A stretch of 45,451 nucleotides of DNA from Acholeplasmatales bacterium (GTDB lineage: Bacteria; Bacillota_I; Bacilli_A; Acholeplasmatales; Acholeplasmataceae): NCBI GenBank assembly GCA_031284605.1, contig JAITXV010000020.1, forward strand, positions 1 through 45,451, given 5' to 3'. This document shows positions 1 to 6,959 of this stretch, piece after piece. A program made the position numbers and the translations under genes. Within the stretch, counting starts at the first letter, position 1. Each line of letters opens with the position of its first letter. The notes under the pieces are model-generated. The model saw only the letters and a program-made list of their open reading frames with translations. It ran no database searches and was not told the DNA's origin.

Positions 1-315
1 CTTTTAGTATCAAATCTATCTAAAACTTGAATAAATGCAGTTTTATCTATAACATTACCAGGCAATACCTCATAATATAATGGTTCTTTAGATATAGTAT
101 CAAATACTCTTATTTCACAGACTTGGGTCTTAGTTGTCTTACGTGCGCTTCTTCCAAACTCTGCTATATTTGATAGTGATTGGTTTGTTATTTGAGTACC
201 ATCAAATATTAATACTTTATACTCTTTTTTTCTTGAAGCTAAAAACTCTTTATTAGTATTATCATATTTACCTAGTTTTTGAATAAAATCAAATACTGTA
301 TTTTTAGATATAGAG
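1..315 (-). pseudogene. IS4/IS1634-type transposase, downstream part (interrupted, also cut by window edge)
   Basis: Read on the minus strand, this stretch is open throughout and continues the reading frame that stops at 1811. It begins SISKNTVFDFIQKLG, then has VLIFDGTQITNQS with a candidate first DDE aspartate, then PLYYEVLPGNVIDKTAF, which resembles the GN-containing core of IS4/IS1634-type transposases. The rest of the catalytic domain lies beyond base 1. The gene was split by the IS1182-type element at 316-1810. Bases 309-315 (TATAGAG) are one copy of the target duplication. Removing the element and one copy restores the codons for DVSISKNTVF without a frameshift or stop. So the gene was intact when hit and the insertion is probably recent. 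The family assignment is from motif pattern only. Confidence 0.75.
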
Positions 316-1810
316 GGTGTCCGAAAACCCCTATTTTGCATAATTTTTGATGCTAATTAGTCTTGATAAATTATATAATATTGATAGGACATAAATTGTC
401 GTTTCATTTCTTTTTATTCCTATCCTTTTAAGTTTTTTGTTATTTGTATTGACCTTTGTAAATCCAAATGGAGATTCTGCTATATTTGCTCTCTTTGTGT
501 AACTGTCTATATTTTCTTGTGTATTTATTACAATTTCGAGTTCATCTTCTAGTTCTATTTTTTCTATATCTACTTGTATTACATGAGTATTTTGCATTGA
601 TTTACTACACTTTGGATCAACACATGTTTTGGAATCTCTGCATCTAAAAATTGAATAATTACCATTTTTGCTATTCATCAATTCAAGATTATTATTATTT
701 GGACAAGTGATTGTTCTATAGTCTTTTGACACTTTCCAGTCTGGATGTAAGTCTCTAAAGTTATTTCCTTTTTTTCTACTAACAAAAACTACCCCATCCT
801 TTTTGAACTGTTTAATTATTTCTACAGATAAGTAGCCTCTATCAGCTGTTAGCTTAGTAATTTTATATATCTCACTGAACTTTTCATAAGCTTTAATAAA
901 TGCACTTGAATCTGGATTTAGATTAGATAAATAATTAAATATAATTAAGCCATATTCACTCTCTTCAAATAATAGAACGTTATACCCAGCGATATATGAT
1001 TTATTCTTGTCTTGTATTATAACCGCTTCACTATCGTTTATTCCATATGAATCACGACTATATATTTTTAAGTTTTCTGTTCTTTTCAAGTTACGAATTA
1101 ATCTGTCCTTGGCATTAGTTATTTGCTCATCTGTTGATAGCGTGTTATTTAAGATATTTTGTTGTGACCTGTTAGAACGCTCAACATTATCCTTAGTTAT
1201 TATTTTATGCCTGTTATTGTTAGCTTCATATACTGTTCCATCACAGAATATTTCTTCTAACTTTAGTGATAGTTCCTTGCTAATTAAAGTGACAAACTGA
1301 TTAAATATTTCTTTAATATGTTCATCTAGTATGCTAATAAAGTCACTCATAGTACTTCTTTTTGGGTGTGAGAGTTCTCCATCATTAAGATAAGAAAATT
1401 CGGAACCATACACAAACATATTTTCTAGTTTCCTAAAAGATATATGATTATACACTGAATACAGGTATATTTTAAGAAGCCTACTAAATTTGAATCTTGG
1501 TCTGCCCCCTTTCACTTTATCTGATTTACAATGTTTTTCTAACATTGATAAGTCTAATTTATTAATATAGTGATTTATTATCATACACATATTTGATAAT
1601 TTTTTAGGATCAAAATCAGTAAACATATCGTATTTGTATCCTTTATCACTATAAAAAGGATATTTTGTGGTATCATTAATCATATGGTGAACTCCTTTAT
1701 TTTAACACTTAGTCATGTTAATTATAAATGATTTCACCTTTTTTATATGATTATTTGATAATATTGATATTTATGAAAGTGTCCACAAAGGGGGGTTTTC
1801 GGACACCCCC
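316..1810 (-). mobile_element. IS1182-family insertion sequence, apparently complete, nested in another transposase gene
   Basis: The 1495-bp element has one full-length transposase gene. The left end reads GGTGTCCGAAAACCCC and the right end is its inverted match (GGGGTTTTCGGACACC, followed by CCC at the outer edge). The flanks carry a 7-bp direct repeat, TATAGAG, at 309-315 and 1811-1817. The G at 315 can belong either to the repeat or to the element, so the boundary is uncertain by one base. The element sits inside the transposase gene described on both sides of it. The transposase stop codon lies on the edge of the left inverted repeat, leaving almost no non-coding DNA there. Confidence 0.9.
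331..1683 (-). CDS. IS1182-family DDE transposase
   Basis: This 450-aa protein should cut and rejoin the ends of the surrounding element. The N-terminal third matches the DUF772-type DNA-binding region of IS1182 transposases (GGRPRFKFSRLLKIYLYSVYN followed by YGSEFSYLNDGELSHPKRSTMSDF). The catalytic core shows FCDGTVYEANNN (first Asp), then TADRGYLSVEIIKQF (second Asp). The C-terminal ANIAESPFGFTKV carries the likely catalytic Glu. A zinc-like cluster (CRDSKTCVDPKCSKSMQ) sits between the second Asp and the Glu, as is common in this family. Length is normal and no frame break is visible, so it is likely functional. A good AAAGGAG ribosome site precedes the ATG. Confidence 0.9.
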   Translation of the reverse strand: MINDTTKYPFYSDKGYKYDMFTDFDPKKLSNMCMIINHYINKLDLSMLEKHCKSDKVKGGRPRFKFSRLLKIYLYSVYNHISFRKLENMFVYGSEFSYLNDGELSHPKRSTMSDFISILDEHIKEIFNQFVTLISKELSLKLEEIFCDGTVYEANNNRHKIITKDNVERSNRSQQNILNNTLSTDEQITNAKDRLIRNLKRTENLKIYSRDSYGINDSEAVIIQDKNKSYIAGYNVLLFEESEYGLIIFNYLSNLNPDSSAFIKAYEKFSEIYKITKLTADRGYLSVEIIKQFKKDGVVFVSRKKGNNFRDLHPDWKVSKDYRTITCPNNNNLELMNSKNGNYSIFRCRDSKTCVDPKCSKSMQNTHVIQVDIEKIELEDELEIVINTQENIDSYTKRANIAESPFGFTKVNTNNKKLKRIGIKRNETTIYVLSILYNLSRLISIKNYAK

Positions 1811-2242
1811 TATAGAGACATCTTTATATACTTCTGAAATATATGAGTTTTCATAGAAAAAATCTAGTTTATTAGATACATCATTATTTAACAATATTAA
1901 TAAGGAATATACATAAATCTTAGTTCCATCTATATCTCCATATTTATTTGTAAGTTCTTTATGTAAGTCTTTATTCAAACTATCAACAAACATAAAATCA
2001 CCATACCCCTTGATTTCAAGTTGATTATTAAGCAAGCGTGTTTGTCTTTCTTGATAAACATCTTTATTTAAGTTATCATCAAAAATAATCTTACCTACAT
2101 AAGGTAAGTTCTTTTTGATTGCTTTCTTTTTTTCTTTACTCCATACTGATACATAAGGATAAACATAATAGTTAGAGTTAAATAATCTTACATCAGTTTT
2201 AGCAGGTCTTTGAACATTTTTAATATCTTCTGGTATGAGCAT
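1811..2242 (-). pseudogene. IS4/IS1634-type transposase, N-terminal part (interrupted by IS1182 element)
   Basis: The frame starts at ATG 2242 (MLIPEDIKNVQRP), preceded by an AGGGGGA ribosome site. A longer upstream extension is open but lacks such a site. About 144 residues are readable before the inserted element. The segment YVSVWSKEKKKAIKKNLPYVGKI is the usual N-terminal signature of IS1634/IS4-like transposases (Trp/Tyr, then D/SKEKK, then a G-K-I strand). It ends in a likely DNA-binding helix, ISEVYKDVSI, that continues at 308 as SKNTVFDFI. The other half is at 1-315. A 202-aa protein at 4689 has the same layout, which suggests both share a DNA-binding module. Confidence 0.75.
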
Positions 2243-2259
2243 ACATCCCCCTTTCATAT

Positions 2260-2272
2260 AGTGTTTTACACT
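2260..2272 (-). promoter_or_regulatory. Short palindrome in the leader of the interrupted transposase
   Basis: AGTGT-TTT-ACACT is a perfect 5-bp inverted repeat just upstream of the GGGGG ribosome site of the broken transposase. A TATAAA-like box lies a few bases further upstream on the minus strand. The ISAs1 element has a related palindrome in the same position (4657-4673). It could be a repressor site or a transcript hairpin. Function is inferred only. Confidence 0.4.
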
Positions 2273-2310
2273 AATAATTTTATACCATATATTGATAAAA
2301 TATGTGAAAA

Positions 2311-2346
2311 AAATACTCATAATATGTAAAAACATTATGAGTATTT
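2311..2346. terminator. Strong hairpin upstream of the interrupted transposase
   Basis: There are 13-bp perfect arms (AAATACTCATAAT and its complement) around a 10-base loop. It lies outside the transposase promoter. Such hairpins near IS ends often block transcription or translation entering from neighbouring genes. It may also be part of the lost terminal region of this element. Confidence 0.5.
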
Positions 2347-2819
2347 AAAAGAAACTATGAAATATTGTATAAATTAGTTATTTTTATCAAAAAACATATA
2401 GTGTATTTGTTGGGAAATTAATATTAGATAGAGGAAAACAATTATTTTAAATAAATCTCAATATGATTGCTTAAATCAAAAATATTTAATTAAACATTTA
2501 AGTTTGTCGATATTTAATCTATAAGGACAGTAGTTTTATATCAACTAATATTATCTTTAGTTTTTAAACGTAGCAATAAAGACGTTTCAAAAATATTAAA
2601 TAGTTTAGGAGCATATATGGTAGGAATGGCAATGGTTAATATGTTAAAAAAATTAATATAGCAGATAATAATGCCAATTTAAGCCAAGATAGGGACTATG
2701 TAGCGATAATATATGACCAAGATGCTCACAAAACAATAATAGTGTTGAATTTAGAGACGGCATAGGGTTTGTACGTATACTCATACTTTACGGACAAAAT
2801 TTTTATCTTTTTTTATGTT
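2347..2819. other. Stretch without a recognisable gene
   Basis: No open frame of useful length and no clear promoter or terminator is visible. Short translated pieces on the plus strand (around 2560-2760) look like worn-out coding DNA but could not be tied to any family. It lies between IS remnants and is best read as decayed mobile DNA. Confidence 0.5.
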
Positions 2820-3850
2820 AACTTATTAAACAATCTAGTTGAATCATAACCATTTGCTAGTATTTTGATTGTTGTATTTGTTTCTTTATACCATCCCTTC
2901 TAATTTCTTTCATTCCAGATAACCTTTCATAAATCTGTTTGGAGATTTGCACTTATTCCCCCTTTATGTGAGTATATTTCAACGCAATTTTTACTCTTTA
3001 CTATTTCTTTTAAGTGAATTAGATTTTTACAATCTTTATATATTATATGAAAGCAATTGTTTTATGCCTATTTTTGAATAGCATTTGATTATAAAAGAAC
3101 ACTCAAATCAATCTTCTCTAACAAACTTAGTATCATAAGTTTGTTATTTTTCTATTTTTTAATATACTAGTATTGGGACACACAAGTCCCGTTTCATTTT
3201 CTATAAAACAAAAAGAAAGCTCATTTATTTCAATATTTGATTTTTTTTCTATTTTTTCGGTATAATCTCAATCCATTTTGAGTAAAATAAAGATAATAAA
3301 ACTTGCGCATCATATGCAACATCTAATATTTTTCTAATAGTACAGTAGTATAGTACTAAATGCATATATCACCCGGGGAATGTTAGTATCCGGTGTATCT
3401 GCTATTAAACCATATTTTCTTTCCTCACCAAGTTGAATATTGTTTCCAGTAATATATGAGTTATTTTTGTCTTTTACAGCAGCCTGCCATTATCTGTCTA
3501 ATCCCTTCAAATGCCATATTATTCCGTTTAGTTATTGTAATATTAATATTACATTTTGTAATAATTTCAAATCTATTATTATGCGCTTCAAATGTTTATC
3601 ATCACAAAATAGTTTAGACTTATCAACACCAATATCTTCTTCAATTAGATTGTTTATTTGCTCTAACGTTGTATTGATACGGATGTTTACAATCTTGAAA
3701 CTTTTCGCAGCCAGCTTTTTTAGTCAATATTTTGTCTTCGCATAATAAGTAAAGATATTCAGAAACATACGTCATTTTTTGATAAGTCTCTCTCAAAAAT
3801 AAGCGTCTTAATGTTGACATAAAATAAATTATTATGCTTCCTTTTTAGTT
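2820..3850 (-). pseudogene. Decayed IS1182-type transposase relic
   Basis: The minus strand holds scattered, frame-broken pieces in the same order as the intact transposase at 331-1683. Near 3700-3600 a stretch reads NNLIEEDIGVDKSKLFCDD, matching the segment before FCDGT. Near 3480-3390 it reads DKNNSYITGNNIQLGEERKYGLI, matching DKNKSYIAGYNVLLFEESEYGLI. Near 3195 it reads ETGLVCPNTSILKN, matching the ITCPNNNN segment. Near 2970-2850 it matches the C-terminal KLKRIGIKRNETTIY region. Many stops and frameshifts make it clearly dead. It is too divergent to be a recent copy of the neighbouring intact element. Confidence 0.75.
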
Positions 3851-4141
3851 AATTGAAGGTCTTTCTTGTTTACCATATTACATTTGATTAAAGTATTTAA
3901 AAATGAAAAATATAACTTATTAAACAAATATTTTAAAGATAATGACAGTGTTGATAAACAAGAAATTTATAAGTTTCAAAGAGACTATTATTGTAGTATA
4001 TTTCTTTGTAAAACTTGTGATTTTTTTTATAATTAGATATGATGCAAACTCCATAAATAATAATTAGATACTAATTTCGCAAGAATTATTGCCTTTTTTA
4101 TTTTTATATGATTATAGAAGAACACTAACTCTAAAGTATGG
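3851..4141. other. Stretch without a recognisable gene
   Basis: One plus-strand fragment (about 3880-4030) translates for some 45 residues, including NEKYNLLNKYFKDNDSVDK, but has no start, ribosome site or recognisable family. It is probably decayed mobile DNA. Confidence 0.4.
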
Positions 4142-4541
4142 TTTACGGACTAGATATATAGCAATTTAATATTAAATCTATATCATAATTTATAGATTCA
4201 CTAAGCTTTATATTCCCATATATTCTTATCTTATTTTGCTCATATATGCGTCTTGACAGAAGTTTGTTTTTCACCCCACTATAAAACAATATATTTTCAT
4301 CGTCAATAACGCTAGAATAGGTTGATTCATTCAATAAGCTTAATATTATACTTGACCTTGTCGGTATAAAAAGCACGTATATTTCATAAGCATTGTTATT
4401 GGTACATAAAATCCCCTTACCAGAAGCATCCACACCTCTATATAGTGTTATATTTATAATATTGTTATCGTCTACCCATCTGGTATTATAATCTTTAAAA
4501 ACAATTTTGTGGGCTAGACCAACACAACTTTGTAAAAAAAG
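4142..4541 (-). pseudogene. Small lipoprotein gene, C-terminal part (split by ISAs1 element)
   Basis: The reading frame, read leftward, runs through CVGLAHKIVFKDYN, then NIINITLYRGVDASGKG and on to a stop after NCYISSP. Its 5-prime end lies across the ISAs1 insertion at 6722-6776. Taking out the element and one copy of the 10-bp duplication joins the halves in frame across codons for ILFLQSC. The joined product would be a lipoprotein of roughly 150 residues. No family is recognised. The internal ATG at 4433 is not the native start. Confidence 0.65.
4532..4541. repeat. Target-site duplication of ISAs1 element, left copy
   Basis: GTAAAAAAAG directly abuts the left inverted repeat. The identical 10 bases abut the right inverted repeat at 6722-6731. 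Ten base pairs is within the range reported for ISAs1-family elements. Confidence 0.93.
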
Positions 4542-4648
4542 TAGGAGAAACGCATACTAAACTGCCAATATTGCTTAAAATATGTAGCAGTTATTCATTT
4601 TAAAGAAAATAAATATGCAAATTTCAACACTTCGTCTTTTTTATATGT

Positions 4649-4673
4649 TATAATACTATTACACAGTGTAATA
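4649..4673 (+). promoter_or_regulatory. Promoter -10 and palindromic operator-like site of the ISAs1 element
   Basis: TATAAT at 4649-4654 is followed by a perfect 17-bp palindrome at 4657-4673 (TATTACAC-A-GTGTAATA). A GGGGG ribosome site lies just after it, 5 bases from the ATG at 4689. The palindrome covers the likely transcription start, so it could be an autorepressor site, perhaps for the 202-aa passenger protein. That link is inference. Confidence 0.6.
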
Positions 4674-4688
4674 ATATAGGGGGTTGAT

Positions 4689-5297
4689 ATGGCTGTTTAT
4701 CCAGATTGGTTATTAAAATATAAAACTAAAGGGATATATGCAAATAAATTAAGTGAATCTTCTTACTCTTTATATAAAGCTCATTCAGAATGGGATAAAG
4801 ATAAGAAACGCAGTATAAGAATATGTGATGGATACTTAGGTATAGTTACACAAGACTTAGGATTAGTTAAAACTAGAAATAGAGAACTTCCAGATATTAT
4901 AACTTATGAGTTTGGTGAGTTTAAAGCTATATTAGATAAAACACATATAGATAAAGAATATTGTTCTAAGAATTTTTTGTATTACAAAAATGTCATACTG
5001 TGTGCTAGTTTATTAAATGTAGTATATAAAGAATATAATGAATACTTATTTTCAAATACTTATCTTTCACTAGTATATAAAAATGTAAACTTTAATAAAA
5101 TAGGTTCTCTAGTTAGTGCAGAAATTACAAGAATGACTGCTAAAGTTATTACTTTACTAAATAACTTTGAGTTTAGTAAATATAAGTTTATTCATTTAGT
5201 TAAAAGCAAAGATGTATTTAAAATAACTAATATAGATGAATACATTCTAAATATAGCACAAGTACAAGGAGTTGAATTAAAATATGAAAATAGCTAA
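4689..5297 (+). CDS. ISAs1 passenger protein resembling a detached transposase N-terminal domain
   Basis: The 202-aa product has no catalytic motif of its own. The segment LYKAHSEWDKDKKRSIRICDGYLGIV has the layout of N-terminal regions of IS1634/IS4-type transposases. The later stretch LFSNTYLSLVYKNVNFNKI aligns in position with YENSYISEVYKDVSISKNT in the broken transposase at 1811-2242. It therefore looks like a free-standing version of that DNA-binding module. Its last 14 bases overlap the start of the transposase gene, so translation is probably coupled. It could help the transposase bind the ends, or repress the promoter through the palindrome. Similarity was judged by eye. Confidence 0.7.
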   Translation: MAVYPDWLLKYKTKGIYANKLSESSYSLYKAHSEWDKDKKRSIRICDGYLGIVTQDLGLVKTRNRELPDIITYEFGEFKAILDKTHIDKEYCSKNFLYYKNVILCASLLNVVYKEYNEYLFSNTYLSLVYKNVNFNKIGSLVSAEITRMTAKVITLLNNFEFSKYKFIHLVKSKDVFKITNIDEYILNIAQVQGVELKYENS

Positions 5298-6594
5298 TAT
5301 ATTATTAAATTATCAAAAATATATATCTAAAATAGATTTAAGTGATGTGGTTGTTTCTTCTAAACTAAATAATAAATTTATAGTTAAGCTTATAGCTATT
5401 ATAGAAGACAATATAAATGACACTAGAAAATCATATTTAATCAAATATAAGTTAGAACATATAATAGTTCTAGCATTTTTAGCTATTTTATGTGGTGGAT
5501 GTGATGACTTTGTAGAAATAGAAGCATTTTGTAAAACTAAATATCCTTTTTTAAATAAACTATTATCACTTACTAATGGTGTTCCTTCACACGATACTTT
5601 TAGAAGGGTATTTATGATTATAGATTGTGATGCTTTTAATAAGATAACTTTGATATTTTTAAATAAATTATTAAAAAGATTACGTAAAGTACTTAAAGTG
5701 GATAATAATATTAAACATATCGCTGTAGATGGTAAAGTGTTAAGAGGAAGTTCAAGATTAAATAATACATCTAAAGAAATAAAACATACACAAAACTTAA
5801 ATGTATATGATGCAAGTGAAGGGATAGTACTTTCAACTACACCTATAGACAAAAAAACTAATGAGATACCAGTAGCCAAGCAAGTATTAAGTACTTTATC
5901 TTTGAAGAATACTGTGGTAAGTGCAGATGCACTTCACACACAAAAAGCTACTGTAGCTATAATTACTTCTAAAGGTGGAGACTATGTATTAGGTGTAAAA
6001 ACTAATCAAAGTAATTTTCACACAGCCATAATTGATAGTTTTACTCAAAACAAAAGTAAATTAAAAACTAAAATAACGGATGGAACTGCTCATAACAATT
6101 TAGAAAAAAGAACCTTTTATATTATGAATAAGAAATTAGTAAATGATAGTCAAACTAAGAAATGGAATAATCTAAAAAATATTATAATATATGAAAAAGA
6201 ATGTATTAATAAAGTAACATCTTTAAAAACTATAGAAGCTAGGTATTACATAAGCTCTTTAAAAGATTTAGATCTAATAGCAGAAGTAATTAGAGCCCAT
6301 TGGGAGATAGAAAACAATATGATCAGGTTTTTAGATATTTTATTTAAAGAAGATAGTATAAGTATAGTTAATTCTAAAAGTATTACTAATTTTTCAATAC
6401 TTAATAAAATGTGCTTAACACTTTTGAAATATGCAAAACCATTAGTGCATAACAATAAGTATTCACTTAAAACATTAAGAAAGTCCTTTACATGGGGAAT
6501 GGAAGAAGAACTAATCAACATATTATCATATATTGATGATTATAAGTTAATTAACTTAATAAAAGAAGAAATAGAAAAAGAAAAAAGAAAATAA
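5284..6594 (+). CDS. ISAs1-family DDE transposase
   Basis: The 436-aa protein opens with the DDE_Tnp_1_assoc domain typical of ISAs1/H-repeat proteins (LEHIIVLAFLAILCGGCDDFVEIE, then PSHDTFRRVF). The catalytic core shows HIAVDGKVLRGS (first Asp), VVSADALHTQKA (second Asp), and RAHWEIENNMIRFLDILFKED, the family's HW-IEN-LD-F-ED block with the catalytic Glu. Length and motif order are normal. The ATG lies inside the end of the upstream 202-aa gene, and the element's ends are intact, so the protein is probably active. Confidence 0.95.
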   Translation: MKIANILLNYQKYISKIDLSDVVVSSKLNNKFIVKLIAIIEDNINDTRKSYLIKYKLEHIIVLAFLAILCGGCDDFVEIEAFCKTKYPFLNKLLSLTNGVPSHDTFRRVFMIIDCDAFNKITLIFLNKLLKRLRKVLKVDNNIKHIAVDGKVLRGSSRLNNTSKEIKHTQNLNVYDASEGIVLSTTPIDKKTNEIPVAKQVLSTLSLKNTVVSADALHTQKATVAIITSKGGDYVLGVKTNQSNFHTAIIDSFTQNKSKLKTKITDGTAHNNLEKRTFYIMNKKLVNDSQTKKWNNLKNIIIYEKECINKVTSLKTIEARYYISSLKDLDLIAEVIRAHWEIENNMIRFLDILFKEDSISIVNSKSITNFSILNKMCLTLLKYAKPLVHNNKYSLKTLRKSFTWGMEEELINILSYIDDYKLINLIKEEIEKEKRK

Positions 6595-6622
6595 TGTGTG
6601 TACTCTGTGTAATAGGAACAGT

Positions 6623-6668
6623 AAAAAATAGACCAATTTTTTAAGTTATTTAAAGTTGGTCTATTTTT
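6623..6668 (+). terminator. Rho-independent-type terminator of the ISAs1 transposase operon
   Basis: AAAAATAGACCAA pairs with TTGGTCTATTTTT across a 19-base AT-rich loop, ending in a T run. It lies 28 bases after the transposase stop and inside the element, so it would stop readthrough into the right-hand neighbour. Confidence 0.8.
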
Positions 6669-6721
6669 ATTGTTAAAACTAATTGTTTTTGGCTATTTAC
6701 AGCGAGTATGCGTTTCTCCTA

Positions 6722-6731
6722 GTAAAAAAAG
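6722..6731. repeat. Target-site duplication of ISAs1 element, right copy
   Basis: GTAAAAAAAG is identical to 4532-4541 and directly abuts the right inverted repeat. Confidence 0.93.
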
Positions 6732-6776
6732 AATAGAACATATAATAAAGTTTATAATAAATATTTTCAAAGTTTT
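6722..6776 (-). pseudogene. Small lipoprotein gene, signal-peptide part (split by ISAs1 element)
   Basis: On the minus strand this reads KIFIINFIICSILF up to the duplication and resumes at 4541 as LQSCVGLAHK. Together they form a lipoprotein signal peptide with a basic start, a hydrophobic core and an LQSC lipobox. The probable start is TTG or a GTG further upstream. No ATG is in frame close by and no good ribosome site is visible. The gene faces away from htpG, so the two may share the spacer. The product is broken and its function is unknown. Confidence 0.6.
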
Positions 6777-6889
6777 TTGTTGGGTGATGGTTTTGAGTAC
6801 CACACTCTTTACTAATCTATATTTTATTATAACATTATTAAATTTATCAATTTCAAAAAAGATAAAAAAATATTTTTAATACATATTTC

Positions 6890-6918
6890 TTGACAAAGAA
6901 AAATAAATGTTGTATAAT
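6890..6918 (+). promoter_or_regulatory. Sigma-A-type promoter of htpG
   Basis: TTGACA at 6890-6895 and TATAAT at 6913-6918, with a 17-bp spacer, match the consensus exactly. The CIRCE operator begins 2 bases after the -10 box and would cover the transcription start. Confidence 0.92.
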
Positions 6919-6919
6919 A

Positions 6920-6946
6920 TTAGCAGTTATATATAAAGAGTGCTAA
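6920..6946. promoter_or_regulatory. CIRCE operator (HrcA site) upstream of htpG
   Basis: The layout is TTAGCAGTT, nine bases, GAGTGCTAA. The right half matches the CIRCE consensus exactly. The left half differs at two of nine positions (consensus TTAGCACTC), and the 9-bp spacing is standard. Placement over the start of transcription fits HrcA repression released by heat shock. hrcA itself is not in the window. Confidence 0.9.
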
Positions 6947-6959
6947 TGGAGGAAAAGAA

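Larger units (their letters stand above)
4542..6721 (+). mobile_element. ISAs1-family insertion sequence with a passenger gene
   Basis: The 2180-bp element is bounded by perfect 17-bp inverted repeats (TAGGAGAAACGCATACT at 4542-4558 and its complement at 6705-6721). It is flanked by a perfect 10-bp direct repeat. It holds two overlapping genes: a 202-aa protein of unknown role (4689-5297) and an ISAs1-type transposase (5284-6594). A promoter with a palindrome precedes the first gene and a hairpin terminator follows the second. Perfect ends, a perfect duplication and an open transposase suggest a recent insertion. It has split a small lipoprotein gene. Confidence 0.95.

Noticed and set aside
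1007-1300. Plus-strand open frame of 97 codons inside the IS1182 element
   Set aside because: It is the antisense shadow of the intact transposase, with no ribosome site and no domain.
2627-2641. 15-base match ATGGCAATGGTTAAT to the 3-prime foot of the SRP RNA (41854-41868)
   Set aside because: No other SRP RNA feature is nearby. In AT-rich DNA of this length a single 15-base match is plausible by chance.
3440-3745. Plus-strand open frame of 101 codons
   Set aside because: The minus strand here carries recognisable transposase remains, so the plus frame is a shadow of the relic.
6670-6879. Plus-strand open frame of 69 codons spanning the right end of the ISAs1 element
   Set aside because: It crosses the inverted repeat and target duplication, has no ribosome site, and overlaps the signal-peptide half of the split lipoprotein gene.
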